Source: Basidiobolus ranarum (lineage: Eukaryota; Basidiobolomycota; Basidiobolomycetes; Basidiobolales). From it: 54,007 nt of DNA. The DNA lies in assembly GCA_040143965.1 (NCBI GenBank), contig JASJQH010000013.1, positions 1 to 54,007 of the forward strand, given 5' to 3'. Positions 38,107-51,718 of this stretch are shown here, in pieces; position 1 is the first letter of the stretch, and each line of letters starts with the position of its first letter. Made by a program: the position numbers and the translations under genes. The notes beneath the pieces were generated by a model, which was given only the letters and a program-made list of their open reading frames with translations, was not told the DNA's origin and ran no database searches.

Positions 38107-38638
38107 GTTTCTCTCTATGGCTAGCAAAGGCTGTCTCAAAGTATCCACAGTCTAATCTGATATTCAGCATCATTACTTAACGTCCTCTCCCCATGGTTAA
38201 ACTCATCATTCGATTTAGTAAATTCAATGTATAGACCAACCACCATCTCCTACGTCGATCCAATCAACTAGGGATCGACTATTTGATAAATATTCCCTTT
38301 CGTCACAACTTTCCAATGATCACGTGCATCCCAGTCGGAATTTACTTGTACTATATGGCACCCATATATATTTATATATATGTTCCTCTCTTTTCATTCC
38401 TTTGCATTTATTTGCATTCAAAAACTGTTGGAAACCACGAAATATCTATTGCTTCAATTACTGATTGGATAAATAACATTGCTAACAATTAACTGTATGA
38501 CAACGAATGAATTAATTGGATTCTATTCAGCCCTCGTTCTGGATGTTTAAATCAGAAATGAGGAGACTGAGGCCATATTGTAACAAAAATAAATAAGTCA
38601 AGATCGTTTAAAAGTGCATGCATCTTTAAGTTGCAGGG
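38107..38638. other. Intergenic
   Basis: Between two minus-strand genes. An open plus frame at 38283-38492 is low-complexity and unsupported. No gene. Confidence 0.5.
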
Positions 38639-40349
38639 TTATAGTGAAATACTACGAGCACAGCCTTTCTGGCTTCTTGATTTCTGATATTTGCGAGTGT
38701 GGTATTCGATCTCCTTCCGAGAAAGCGAGGTTAATTTAAAGCAGCCCTGTTCAGCAAATTAGTGAAGTGTAAGTTAGTACGATTACTGAAGAATTGTCCA
38801 TTTCTCATTTGCTTACCTCTAGGAGACTGTGACAGTTAATGACATTTTTAGGCATGTCCTGGATTTTTTGAAATAACACTAAAGGGTCTTGTACACTCAT
38901 GATGTCATTCTCGTTCATTTTAAAGAGAGTTAAAGCAATACGAAAGGCGATTTTAAATCCTTCGTAAAACAAGCAGTCCCAAATTCGTAGAACATTTTCC
39001 ACTGGCATGACACCTACGAAGATAGTTGAAAACCAATGACTCACAGTCAATGTCACTGGTGGCATTCCCAAGGCTGTCTGCTTATCAAGACGCTCATAGA
39101 TCATAGGGAATTTATCTCGTAATAGCAACATGAAAACCTCTTGATTGATGATGGCCCCTTCCATAGTAACTGAATACATTTCAGGTGGAACGATGTCTTC
39201 TACTAAACACACTAGAGTCCAGAAAGACTCCTCTTCATTCATGAAAAGTAATAGAAGGCCGGCGACATAGCTTAGAGATTGGCAATATCCTACTGAGGTT
39301 GACCACATGGAGAATGCCACCAAAACTCTTCGCAAAGATTGAAGCGTAGCAATATCCTGTGTGTGAATTGAGCCTCTAGCCGAGATTTTGGCCTTGAATT
39401 TGATGTTATCTGGGAAAGTACGATGAAGATCTTGAAAAATGCGTTAGAAGTCAATCACAATGTAAAGATTTCCCTGAGACTCTGATATATACCTCTTTCG
39501 ATAATCTCCACATACTCATTACTGAAATCTGGTCGGCGCAGTTTGCGAATGAGTGCATCGTATTCACCGGGATTCAACTTCATTCGAGCCTCTGCACCAC
39601 TATAGTGAAGCCAGCACTAAATGGAAATGTGAGTTTCGCTGCGAGTAATGTGAGAAAAATCTAATGATTAATTTACCTGTCGTCTATATTCATTTGGTAT
39701 TCCCTTACGGATATATCTTTTGATCGTAGGAGAACCAGTGGGTAGCGATCCATGATAACTTTTAATCAAAGCATGCCATTTCTCACTTCTTCTTTGAACA
39801 ATCGGTTCATAGTCGGTTATGAATCTTTCATAATCATCTTTTGTGGAGTATTGAGTGGACTTTTTAAATCCATATTGGTCCCTTTTAATTGAGTGGAATA
39901 AAGACATGAATAAGTAACCAGGTTTGCTAAACGAAAATCCAGTGTCAATTTCGTGAATGAAGTCAATCTATTTACCTTTCCTCGAAAAAACTCCCGTCGT
40001 CGTCGTCGCAGTCAGTTTCTTCATCGTCGGAAGAGCCACTAACTCTTAGTTCGGGAGGAGTAAGCAGACCAGAAGAATGATTTTTAAAAGTGGGAGAGGT
40101 CGGAGTTTTTAAAAATCTTCGAGCTTCGGCGTTTGAAATATTTGAACTATCGTGTTCGTACGAATCAACTCCCAGAGTAGTGATACTTCGGCTAGCATGA
40201 GTAAAATTAAAAGCATTCCTATTCGTTTGGTCGGTTGGATCAGTAGAACTTCGCAAAAATAAGGCGGTTGAGCGATTTGGATGACGGGAACTAGGCGTAT
40301 AGGTAATTTGTGGCGTATCGTTGGCGGGAATATTTAGGTTGGCGGACAT
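38639..40349 (-). CDS. TBC-domain Rab GTPase-activating protein
   Basis: Stimulates GTP hydrolysis by a Rab. ATG 40349. A disordered Ser/Thr-rich N-terminus (MSANLNIPANDTPQITYTPS) ends in an acidic run (DDEETDCDDDDGSFFEE). An intron leads to SKPGYLFMSLFHSIKRDQYG, WHALIKSYHGSLP and the TBC domain starting IRKGIPNEYRRQCWLHYSGA. The Arg finger lies in IERDLHRTFPDN and the Gln finger in GYCQSLSYVAG. Then SFWTLVCLVEDIVPPEMYS, VSHWFSTIFVGVMPVENVLR, WDCLFYEGFKIAFRIALTLF. After a last intron (gtaagcaaatg...gaacag) it ends GCFKLTSLSRKEIEYHTRKY and ARSISL. Both fingers present, so active. Which Rab it acts on cannot be read from the sequence. Confidence 0.92.
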
Positions 40350-41742
40350 GGTAGGTGAAGTAATAGATAAAAGAACGCAATCGGGCTTAAAGGCAGAGAT
40401 TCACTACAAGGCAGGTATTATAAAAGTACAAGATAAAAAGGACACAACTACAAACTCAAGGTAAAAATAGTAAGCACAGCAACTGACTAATAAAGGATAA
40501 AATTAAGTATAAAGATTATATCATGTACGCGGTCTACTTTGAACGGTTGTGAAAGAGAGCTGAAAAGAGAAAAGACTATCAAAGACAATAAACTCGGTTG
40601 AAAGCACTTCAAAGTACAGTATTTTGCGGTTAACGAACAACGAATACGAAGAGCGATTGGGATTAAAATAGGAAGAACGAGAGTAAAAATACTATGCGGA
40701 TCCACCTAATAAGGATAATGGACTATTGAACAAGTAAGAGGGCGAGACAAGGAAGGGTAGGGGGCAGGGGAGAAGAATATTTGTAAGGAGTCAGGTGGAA
40801 CTCGCTCTCTTAAATAATATGTGTGTATGCTCAGACAAGAAAAATAATGAACAGAGTATTCTTGTAGCACTCTAAATCCAGGGTGATTAGATCAATAATC
40901 ACAGAAAATTTACACAACCGTAATCGCTACCGGGTGAAATGTAAGGCTAGCATGCGTCTAGTGTTAAATATTTGCATATATTGTTAAACAATGACAACAA
41001 TATCAAGCATTGCATTACAAACGATGTAGCATGGTAGATGCGAGGTCAATCTACACAAGCGTTGCTTTCTCCTTATTGAAAGCGCATCAATTAATCAATT
41101 GATGCATAATGTACTTCAACTGGCTGTCATAATTTCCCTTACATTAGATTTTCTGAATCTAAGATTGGCTGGCCTATGAGTGACCTCCCCGAGGGGGGGG
41201 GACAAGTAACTGATAATCGCAGTTTGAGTTTGTTGACTATACATAATTAAAAGCCAGTTATGAGTGGCAGGTGGTGGATGGAGGGTGAGAAAAGTAGGTT
41301 CATTTGCAGCGCTACTTGCAACCCTACTGATCGGCAGCATCCATGGAATAAATGAAATATCGCTAGTTGGCAATTATCTGGGATCTTCAAGTTCACTAGT
41401 GTTTATGCGAAAGCAAATTGAATGAACACCATATTGAATGAGCACCAAATATTATGACTATAATTAATTAAATGCACATCACGTGAGCATTGGTTTTTGA
41501 GTCACCGTAATTGCCATATGTAGCTTTAATAAACTCTGTGATAACTGCAAACATATATTTGTTTCAGAAGGAAATTGAAATTGGTCAGTGAGGTAACGCT
41601 ACTTTACACTTGGGGCACTTAGAAGATGGTGTATAACAAAACAACTGGACTAACAAGCGAAACAACGGGATATGTATAACAAAGGAATAAAAGAAATTTG
41701 GTACTGATACAAACATCTACATTTATATCAAAACATTCTAGT
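40350..41742. other. Intergenic region
   Basis: No supported gene. Contains a run of nine G at about 41193-41201 beside CCCCGAG. Confidence 0.6.
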
Positions 41743-42895
41743 TTAGCAAGCACACCCATTGGTATTGTTGCCTTGAGTTAAATCAACTCCTTGTCTTTGA
41801 TTCAGGCTGTTCCGGTTACGAGATGTGGCAATCTGCTCCAAGGGTAGTTTTTTAGCTGTTAAAAGTAAATGTTAATAAAACATTCGGACATGCGTATGTT
41901 GGATAAGTACCTATGGCTGTGAATAATTCGCTCACGTTGTGAGTAGTTTTAGCGGAGGTCTCGAAGAAAAGAAGCCCTGCCTCCTGAGCATAGGCCTGGG
42001 CATCCTGATGATAGGACATAGATTATCAGAAAAGAGTACTATGATCACATAGCAGTATGAAAGGTCGCTTTACTTGAGTAGAAATAGCACGGCGGGATAC
42101 AAGATCACTTTTGTTACCTGCAAGTGCTATAATGATGTTTGGATCTGCTTGTCTTTGCAATTCTTTAATCCAAGATTTAGCTTTATCCAGAGAGGCCTTT
42201 GAATGTAGTGTTAGTTGAGCAATCCAATTCAAAAAAGCTATTACACAGAATGCGTACAGTTTGTGTAATGTCATATACAACAATGGCACAATTGGCGTTG
42301 CGATAGTACATAGGTGCTAAGCTCTATAAAATGAGTCAGCATTACAATAGCATTGAAATTGCGCCAATATTCAGTGATCAACCTTGTATCGCTCCTGGCC
42401 GGCGGTGTCCCTGGATCGAGGTAAATAGAGTAAGTATACAGTAATCAAGGTGCTGCAGTATTCAAAATTACCAAATCTCAAATTTCACTGTAGTATTGTC
42501 ATCAAGAGAAATCGTTTGAGTTAAGAAAGCCGCTATATCATATTTCCATATTAGCGTTTGAATAAAAGCCTATCTATATTGGTAAATCGTATTTACCTCC
42601 AATGGTACTCTCTCTGTAATCGTCAAATTGATCTTTCACAAAACGAAGCACCAAACTGGTAAAATGAAAAGAGGTTGCTACAACATATCGAAGGAAGGAT
42701 TTGATAAACTAATTGTGTACCTAGACTTTCCAACTGCTGACTCTCCTATACAATTACAAGGCATAAGTTTCAAAGGAGAAATAGGAATAAGTATATTCCA
42801 TTAGAATGGTTCAACCCACCTAGAAGTACCAATTTGAATTGATATACTTTGTTTGAGCCTTGACTGGCGCTTGTTCTAGGAGGTTGTGTGGACAT
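41743..42895 (-). CDS. YPT5: Rab5 / Ypt5-type small GTPase
   Basis: Early-endosome Rab that drives endocytic fusion. ATG 42895: MSTQPPRTSASQGSNKVYQF, then KLVLLG|ESAVGKSSLVLRF (P-loop GxxxxGKS split by an intron), DDYRESTIGAAFLTQTI (switch I), [20 protein letters not shown] (switch II, DTAGQE), RNANCAIVVYDIT, ASLDKAKSWIKEL, GNKSDL (NKxD), and FFETSAKT (G5). It ends TNGCAC, a geranylgeranylation CxC motif. The AAFLTQ sequence and 'YRNANCAIVVYDIT' are Rab5-like. Many small exons with short introns. Regulated by GEFs and GAPs; the neighbouring TBC gene (38639-40349) could be a partner but adjacency alone proves nothing. Confidence 0.93.
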
Positions 42896-43927
42896 TGTTT
42901 TTCGAAAGTAAAGATTTTGTATTGTGTCCTATTGTTGAAAAGTCAGAATTGGTTATGTGAACCAAAAGAGGGAGGTATTGCTTTGTGTCAGGTGCTTTAA
43001 CAAAGTGAATACATGTATCTATTACCTTAAAGTGGTTCGGACTTATCGAAATGAAGGTTTACAGTAAGACAAAGTGTTTAGTAATGAAAAGGAAAATGGA
43101 AATCAACTAAATTAAAAGAAAGAGATATAAACGAGGATGAGCGGCAGGTTAAATATGCGCAATGTCAAATGGTCTGTTAATGACGCCTGAAATCAAATAC
43201 AGATAATTTAAAGGGTAAAAAGAGTCGAAGTTAAAGCTTAAGAATTGGAGTATCTAAGAACAAAATAGAGGCGTTCATATGCTGACATTTCCACTCATTT
43301 CATTACTAACAAGAAAACAATAGTTAGGCTACTCCATTATGTAATTACTATTGTACTTCTAACATCACCAGGCAAGTTGATTGATTGAGAGGGGAAAGGG
43401 TCCCTCACATGAGCTAAACCATGACAATACAATGCTCACAATGAGTTCAACTTAATAAACTTCCATGCTTTTGCAGTGCATAACTAACAAGCACCCTTTC
43501 CCATAGCAATCCTATGGGAACGATGCATCAGCCTCACGTTGCGTTATAAGCTTATATGCTAATGTAGGAGCTGGTTGGAAGACGCATATCAAGTTATAAT
43601 AACTAACTTTAGGTATGAACAAGAATCGAAAGATGATGGTTAATGGATAGTGGTTGACAGTCACTTGAAGGCTAGCTAAATCTCACCATCGAAGAGACAG
43701 TTTGAAAATACATATGTGATTTGCTTGACAATACTTAGTCTAAACATTATACATATATTGTGATGAATTTAAACACTGAGCGGATTACTAAATATAATCA
43801 TTTTGAATCATTGGTGAGTTAAAGTAGTCATCATGAAACGGAATTAAAATCGTGGCTCTTCGAAACTATTTGGGTTTTTGTTTTACCACATAGTACTTGT
43901 AAAGTTGATAGAAGCAGTAAATAGAAA
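42896..43927. other. Divergent intergenic region
   Basis: Between the divergent YPT5 and ARP4 genes. No gene seen. Probably contains both promoters. Confidence 0.6.
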
Positions 43928-45786
43928 ATGGCAACATATGGAGGAGGTAACAGTTTCTATGAATTCCTCACATAATACCGCGCTAAAGCTACTAATACGC
44001 GAACTAAACATTTGATTTGTATTAAAATCGTCCCTTTTCTTAATCGTAGACGAAGTTTCCGCTTTGGTTATTGACGTAGGAACGTGTTGGACGAAGGCTG
44101 GTTATGCTGGTGAAGATGCACCCAAAAGCGTATTTCCCTCCTGGGTTGGTGTAACAAAATCTGAAGAAAGCAATAGTAATGAGGAGATCCGCGATGAAAA
44201 TATGACTGACGCTGGTACTGGCCAATCCTTAGATCAACAATCATCTTCAAAGAAAGGGCTTAAATATCATGTTGGTGATAGTGAGGCCTCTTGCTGGAGG
44301 GAAAACATGGACATGAAAAATCCTCTAAAAGATGGACTCGGTTAGTTTATATCTTTAACTTTGATCTTCAGAATATTCTTTAACTTATTTCAATATTAAG
44401 TTGATGACTGGGATGCCCTCGAAGAGATATGGAACTATGCTTTTCTAGATCGTTTACGTGTTAATCCCGAGGAACATCCGATTCTAGTTACTGAGGCGTC
44501 CTGGAATACCAGGGAGATCCGGGAGAAAATTGCAGAGTTGGCCTTTGAAAAATTCAACTTTCCTGCTTTTTTCATTTGTAAAAATGCCGTATTATCTGCG
44601 TAAGCTTCAAATCCCAATAGTACTCTTTTCATGATATTAAAGGTTGGCTTGTAGATTTGCTTCGGGAAAGCCTACCGCCCTAGTTCTTGACTCAGGAGGT
44701 GGTATGACTAGTGCAGTTCCTGTTTATGATGGCTATGTTCTGAAGAAAGGTACGGACATTTTAGCACACACGCATGCAGAAACTCGTATTTAAGATAGGA
44801 AATTACAGGAATCTTGAAGCAACGTCTCGGTGGAGAATTCATATCTGATCAAATCTTAAACGATTTCAAGAACAGAGGAGTCGAAATAAATCCCCACTAT
44901 CTCATAAACAAAAAATCACCAGTTGAAGCCGGTGAGGCTGCACAGGTCGAATTCAAAAACAGGCCCAACACCAATCCTAATTATCATTATCAAATGCAGA
45001 TGGTAGAGTCACAACACATCTTTCCCTACAATACAACCCTTCTAACCTGCTAGCATGACAGAGAGCAATCCACGAATACAAGGAGTCAGTGTGTCAAGCA
45101 TTTGAAAATACCTATGATCCAAAGTTAGTGTTATGTTGGATATTTAGCCTTTACGCAACTAATCCAACTGGAATTCAGTACTGTAGGCACCCGCCCTCTC
45201 AAGTCTTTTGAATTCCCCGATGGCTACAATAATCAGTTTGGTGTTGAGAGATTTGCTCTACCGGAGATTATGTTCCAGCCACCAAGATTTGTAGTGAAGG
45301 TTCGTGTTTAAGAGTTGCTTCGGTAATGCATCGAAATGATCTTTGATTAATTTGTATTTCGTGGGACTTGTAGCAACCAATTTACGACATCAATGAGTAC
45401 CAAGGAGTATCTCAGTTAATATACAACAGTATCTCTAGCTGCGATGTTGACATTAGACCCCACCTCTTCAACAACATCGTTTTAACTGGAGGCAACACGT
45501 TGTATCCCGGCTTCACCGATCGTGTGAACTTTGAGATGTACAATCTAGCTCCCGCTGTAGGTTTCTTCTATTTCCTCTACGCTTCGTGTACAAGTACTAA
45601 TGTTATGTTTGTGTTTGATAGAACAAAATCAAAATCCACGCGGCCGGTAACTCCGTAGAAAGGAAATACAATAACTGGGTCGGTGGTTCTATTCTCGCAT
45701 CCTTGGGCACATTCCATCAATTGTGGGTCTCCAAAAAGGAATATGAAGAGAGTGGTGGCTCCATCTTGGAGAAGAAATGCCAGTAA
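43928..45786 (+). CDS. ARP4: Actin-related protein 4 (chromatin remodelling)
   Basis: ARP4/BAF53 subunit of the NuA4 acetyltransferase and INO80/SWR1 remodellers in the nucleus. Exon 1 (ATG 43928) MATYGG|D, then [20 protein letters not shown] (actin nucleotide loop) and [13 protein letters not shown]. An insert rich in Ser/Glu/Asp follows ([15 protein letters not shown]). Next [127 protein letters not shown] and [20 protein letters not shown]. It ends [20 protein letters not shown] and [15 protein letters not shown]. The acidic insert and ...WVSKKEYEE... are typical of ARP4, not conventional actin. Confidence 0.94.
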
Positions 45787-46154
45787 ACTTTCATTTGACC
45801 AATTATACACTCGTTGGCAAGGGGTTTATTTTTGGCTAGATTCGTTCATTTAATATGCTTATATAATAAAGTCACATTACTACATGAGGTGTCCATATAA
45901 AATTACCAGTAGGGGTCAAGAGGTGTCATTTTTCCACAAATTCTCCACCTTACGAAAGTTTATGTCCACGTGAGGTGATTTATCAGATATCGAAGATCAA
46001 TTTTGTTCATATCCTCTCACTTCAAAGAACTGTCACAACACCTTTAAGGTTTCTTGATTAGTTCTCTGCAATATTCAAATTTTACTTGAGGCCTTTTATC
46101 GTCCTTTCAGCTGACAAAGTTAACGTGGAATTCGTTTCTCACTCTTAGCAGTTT
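45787..46154. other. Intergenic
   Basis: ARP4 3' region and HECT gene promoter. No gene. Confidence 0.6.
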
Positions 46155-49100
46155 ATGTCCCGACTACGTAGAGTAGATGATGTACAGCATGACTTGCCGA
46201 TGGAGGATGTAGAAGAGTCAAGAATATCCTCAAGTCCAAATTTAAGGAGAAATGATTCTAGGTTTACTTCTATACATACACCGGAGAGCACTCAGCGTAC
46301 ACCGTCTCCTTCTACCAACAGTGGCTATTCTTTACCTAGACTTCCTCAGTTGGATGCAAGCTTTGATACAAATATGTTTCAAGCTTCACATTCTTACCAA
46401 CCAATCAGTACACTTCGCCTCAACTCTACGAATGCAAATCACGAAGCCGTCTCACCTTATTCAGATATGACGCGTCTTCCTATAACCACTCCCCCTAACG
46501 AGCTCAGTGGAAATCGTCGTTCTATGGAAATTGATTCTTCCTTCCCAAAGTAAGTGGTTATCGGTATTTTATCTATTTTACTTGAGTTTTAAACAAGGCT
46601 ATTCGTGTACCTTTGAAAACAAAACGGTTTCTTTCATTACTTTAATAACTTAATTTTTAATAATTATGCTAAAGCACCTCCGGTAATCGTAGCTTAATGC
46701 CCTCACATGCCCAGCCTGAAGCTAGATACTATTATGGATCTAGTTCGCACTCACCTCAACAGTATTCTTCTATTACTCCCAATCGATCAGATCAAGTGAA
46801 TCTCGGGCAACACAGCGAAGGCAACAGTGCAGGATATCAAGCGCAGACCTATCAACGCTATTACTCTAACACCTCCAATATTTCTAGTCCGAGAACTTCA
46901 GAATCTTCCAGTCAACCAATTAGTCGACCAACATGGAATAGTAATGGTAGTAATTCTCAAAACTTTGACGAGCGATCCCAACCACCACCGCAGTGGAGTG
47001 GGTCTGACAATTGCCCTCCAGATCAGAACTCTATAATAGATGCAAGGCCTGGAATGAGGACACTTCCCAATAGCCAAGCGATCCCCGTTCCTGCTGGTTC
47101 AGCAAGCCTCAATCGTAATCATACCTCTGGTCATCCAGGAAACGGCAACCTTGCAGAAATGGTTAGACAACAAGCTAGCAGATCACAGAGGACAGCTCCT
47201 ACATTGCCTGGAACAAGCCGCGGGCCAGGGAGCAACAGTAACAAAATGGATTTTGAAACGCTAGTCAAAAGGTAAGTAAGCTTCGATTTGATATATGAAT
47301 CAATGTTCCTTACATTTTTTAAAATCTTATTTAGATACTTTTGGCAAATCATGTATGGATGCTCACAAGAAAGATGTACCAATCGCTATTGTGCCTCCAA
47401 TCCAGGTAGTCATTATGAATGAGCTAGTTGGTTTATCCTAGTTGGATGTCATTTAAAATCTTGTCTTTTGATAGCATTTGCACAAAGAGATCCGAATGAA
47501 GCTGCTGCTCTATCCTTGTCTTTAGCAGAAGAGGGCGATATTTACTTATGCCCTGATATTTCTGAGCTTGGAGGTGACCTTTCAATGCATGATATGAAAA
47601 GCAAAGATCAAAGGAGCCTTGGCGATTCGAGAAAAAGAGTTAGAGACACATTTGATGAATTTAATAATACAGAAACAAACATGAAACTCGACAGCGATGC
47701 CTTGTCATCCATGATTTCAGAATGCCATTCTACCAAGAACTACAGGCCTCTTTATCAAACCTTGTATTGTGTATTCGGGAATTTGGATAATCTTAGTAGA
47801 AGTTTTCAACAAGCAAATCCTGAGCTACAGAAGACTTATCCTGTTGATTTGTTTGCAGTTAAACAAGCGTATGAGATGGTCATTCAACAATGCCCCAAAA
47901 GAGCTCGGAATGCGATTCTTTCTGGCACCACGGTACTATTCGAGAAAATCCTCGCCAAAGTTGAAGTTATTAAAGAACAGCATTTGGTTATATTTCTTAT
48001 GGTGCTGATGGTAAACTTTAGTTCCTTTGGTTCTCTATATACTAAAGAGTCGATGTCTAACAACCGAATTTCCTCCCTGATAAGAATCCTTTATTAATGG
48101 ACCCAGTTGAGCACCATGATATAATGCCCAAACTTTGTGATGCGCTTTTATCTCAATCCTTACCCCTTCAAAAGCGTCTTTGCGACTACATATCTGCGCC
48201 ATTGACCACCGATCATTCCCACTTTTTTAGCCTTGACGCTGATCCAAAGGCTCCTCACCCTGTTACTTGCGAATTTTTCCAGCATTATGTCAGTGTTTTC
48301 CAACAGTTTATCACGATGCATCTCCTCCTTCGCCCTGATGAGAGCATCACACCGAACAAGAATGAAGCAGTAATGAAGGCCACCAAGTGCTTAGAAGTAC
48401 TATGTATCCTTTAGATAGATTGAGGTGCTTTTGGCTTATTCCTCGAAAATATTCTTAACTCTAGGATTGATTTAGACGTTCTCAACGAGGAAAAGCATTT
48501 TGTTTCCTTTACCGAGTTCTATAACGATGCAATTAACGAGCAGATTGAGATCAAGGAAGATTTCCCTCGTTACAAAACTAAGGATGGGTAAGTGTTGAAC
48601 ATGACGATCCTCAGTTACCGCATTTAACATAGGGTGGGTTTAGGTTTTCATTCTGTAATTATGCGTTCATCCTCAATCCGGCTACCAAAAGCGATATACT
48701 CAAGGTAGAAAGTATGGTTCAGATGAGGCATGAGCTGCAGGTTGGTTGTATAATTTAGATATGTTGTGACCTGCGGATGCCTTAACAGCTGTTGCTTAGG
48801 ATGCCTTTTTCAGAGCCTTGTTTATTGGAGTAAATAGCCCTTATCTGGTTTTAGAAATCAGAAGAAGCCATATCATTCGTGATGCTCTATTCCAGGTAAT
48901 TGCTTCTACTATCAAGGTCAGCATCAAATACTCACATATTGCAGCTCGAATCCAAAGACGCAAAAGATCTCAAGAAGCAGCTTCGTGTCCAATTTGTCGG
49001 CGAAGAAGGTGTCGATGAGGGTGGGGTTCAAAAAGAGTTCTTCCAGCTTGTTGTAAGCGAGATGTTTGATCAGAAATATGGTATAGAACTGCTCAAATGG

Positions 49101-50307
49101 GGTTTCTTAGTCAGCAACAACATTCATACTTTGCATATAGGAATGTTTTCATTTAATGAAGAGTCGAGAACGTGCTGGTTTATGTCCAACCCTTTGGTGG
49201 ATGAAGCGCAGCTAGAAGAATATCGACTTATTGGTCGGTTGATTGGACTAGCCATATATAATTCAGTTATACTGGATGTACGCTTTCCATTCAGTCTCTA
49301 CAAGAAACTGATGGGCCAGAAAGTTGGCTTGGCTGACTTGAAAAACCTCGACCCGGTTAGTGAATTCTTGAATGTTTGACGCGTCGTGCTTCTGCTTATT
49401 CAATTACTGTAGACTCTCACCCATGGTTTGGAACAGCTATTAGAATTTGATGGGGATGTCGCCGCTGCTTTTGAGCGCACATTCCAAATAGAAAATGAAT
49501 ACTTAGACGGTCGTTTCACCTATGACTTGAAGCCTGGTGGCGAAGACATCAAATTAACTGAAGATAATAGGAAAGGTAAGGGGCTTCATTATATGTCCTT
49601 GAGACGCTATTCACTGATCCGTCCGCTTCCATTTTAATGTAGAATTTGTTGATCTCTACGTGGATTTCATTCTCAACAAATCCGTTGAAAGACAATTCAA
49701 TGCCTTCAAAGAGGGCTTCGACAATGTATGCGCTGGCAGTGCAATACAGGTGCGATGTGAGAGAAGATTTGCTTTTAAGACAAACCCTAACCATTCTTTT
49801 CACCCAGTTGTTTCGACCCGAAGAGGTGGAGCAGCTTATATGCGGTAGTTCAGATCTTGACTTTGAAGCTTTAGAGCGGGTAACTCAGTATGATGGAGGC
49901 TTTTCCAAAGATTCAGCAATCATCAAGTAAGTTAGGAAATCATAAATCTCCCCGTGTTTCGCTCTAACCATCGATGTACGCTAGAAATTTCTGGGAAATC
50001 GTTCACAAGTTTTCTGAAGAACAAAAGAAAAAGCTGCTCTTCTTTGCTACAGGAAGTGACCGAGTCCCTATTGGCGGTCTGAGTAAACTGCAATTTGTAA
50101 TCGCCAAAAATGGAGGAGATTCAGACCGGTACACTCATTTGTTTTGGATATGTGTTGTTGTTGAATCTTGACTGATTACTTTTTAGTTTACCTACATCGC
50201 ATACATGTTTCAATGTCCTTTTACTGTGCGAGTACAGTAGTAAGAAAAAGTTGGAGGAGGCTATGCTAACTGCCATTGAGAATTCCAAAGGATTTGGCAT
50301 GATCTAA
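46155..50307 (+). CDS. HECT-type E3 ubiquitin ligase with AZUL zinc finger, UBE3A/E6AP-like
   Basis: Transfers ubiquitin through a catalytic Cys. ATG 46155 starts a long disordered, Ser/Pro/Asn/Gln-rich N-terminus ([20 protein letters not shown]). The AZUL finger is split by introns: [31 protein letters not shown]...[20 protein letters not shown] and GDIYLCPDI, matching the UBE3A layout YxxQLxxGCxxxxCxNxxCASxPxF. Later [20 protein letters not shown] and the HECT N-lobe ([69 protein letters not shown]). Then [49 protein letters not shown]. The C-lobe [19 protein letters not shown] holds the active-site Cys, and it ends GFGMI, the family's terminal hydrophobic tail. At least a dozen exons. Confidence 0.94.
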
Positions 50308-50716
50308 TCACGCGAATTAAGAATTGTTTTAATTTTTCGTCATCTTCTGAAGTGATCTTCAGAGCACATAAGTTTTTAACCGTTACAGTCACTTGTACTA
50401 TGTAAATTGGCATTATCACTTTATTTTGAAATTTCATCGGTTAGCGATTTGAGGAATTTCTTTCACCACCGTCGCTTCACCAGATTCTTTATTATGTAGG
50501 GGAGGTGCGGAGGCAGGTGCAGGTGCCGGTGCCGGTGGTATATCAGTGTTACTACTATATAATGTAAGATTTATGATAAACATTTTATATCCAAAAATCC
50601 CCGCGATATTCGTCACTGAATAGGATTAATATACATAGGTGGTGACTGAACTAGATTAACTTAATCTACAACTAGCTTCCAAGATAAGCGATTATTAGTG
50701 TAGCTAGTTTTCAACC
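50308..50716. other. Intergenic, with a doubtful Ala-Pro-rich frame
   Basis: A minus-strand frame (50616-50434) encodes PPAPAPAPASAPPLHNKESG and ends ATVVKEIPQIANR. It may be an alternative last exon of the upstream-lying Rolling-stone-like gene (a tatatag acceptor lies in front of it), or a chance product of the GGTGCC/GGTGCA repeat at about 50515-50538. Confidence 0.35.
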
Positions 50717-51718
50717 TCAAGTGAACATGAAGTATTGTAAACCAGAAGCGGGTGGAGCAGTGATTTCACTATGAGATCCCTCTTCGATAAGTTCAAGATC
50801 TGAGCGACGTTTTAATGACTTGCTAGTTACAGTCTCACCGATCATATCACGTAACTTGTGAGCAATATAAATGACCATGAATGTTACCATGGTGATCACC
50901 AAGCTAACCAAAACGGTGGCCCATATGTGTTTATCCGAAGTTGGAAGCATGTTATTAGGGTATACGTCAAGAAGTGTGGGTCTATTCTTCCCTATGCTGT
51001 TGAAAAGGATGAGAAATGAATATTTAAGAGAGAAACCTTAGAGAACCTACATAAGAAAGACCACCCAGGTAAGAAGAAAGTTCAACGGGATGATTACTAG
51101 TACAGCCAGAAGGTGGATGATCTGAAGTCTCCATCTTGACAGAATCATTTCCAAGCAAATGAAGAAGAAGTTCACACCATTAAGTGAAAGTTGGATCCAC
51201 ATGTCCATGCTATCGTTGAACACCACCCCATTATTTATCCACATAGCCCAGCACATCGGTGGTAGCAGAGACTGATAAACCGCAACTGTGGCGTAAAGAA
51301 TCCAGATGATATGCCGAATAGCGGGGTTTCTGGACACGTAAGATTGGAAGAGATAGTAATCCTCAGCCAAGTTGTAGATAATCGAGTAGTACACGCTGAG
51401 CTGTATGAGACAGGAGAAGATTAGATGGTGGTATTCTCAACTCTCATTTCTTACTACATAATGGCTTACTGAGAAATAGAGTATCGATCCAATGTACGAA
51501 AGGGTAGGGAATTGACAAAGAAAACTAATCAGATTCGATCGATGAATCACTAGATTTAAAGCGAAGACCAACAATGAGTAAACTAAACCTATCCCACGGA
51601 TAAGAATCAAAGCTTTAGGGGACACAAAGTGAGATGTTACTAGAAATTCCAACTCAAAGTTGGTTCGAGCGTTGTAAGGATTCTCCCCCAAGTAAAGCTT
51701 TGACATTTTCGAGAACAT
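50717..51718 (-). CDS. Rolling-stone-like multi-pass membrane protein
   Basis: Multi-pass membrane protein resembling the Rolling stone / FAR-17a-like group, function in fungi unknown. ATG 51718: MFSKMSKLYLGENPYNARTN, a first hydrophobic stretch (ALILIRGIGLVYSLLVFALN), then LSYIGSILYFSVSHY. An intron leads to LAEDYYLFQSYVSRNPAIRH, IIWILYATVAVYQSLLPPMC, DSMDMWIQLSLNGVNFFFIC, LEMILSRWRLQIIHLLAVLV and IIPLNFLLTWVVFL. The last exon has IWATVLVSLVITMVTFMVIY and a charged tail ending GLQYFMFT. The D-S-x-D-x-W and L-N-x-x-N-F-F-F-I-C-L-E-M-I-L-S-R spacing is what suggests the family. Six or seven TM segments. Moderate confidence in family, high in being a real membrane-protein gene. Confidence 0.75.

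Noticed and set aside
41160-41210. G-run as an assembly gap or homopolymer artefact
   Set aside because: Nine G beside CCCCGAG could be a hairpin or a real run; nothing else suggests a gap.
44064-44345. Plus ORF from 44064 as a separate gene
   Set aside because: It is exon 2 of ARP4; the true start is the short exon at 43928.
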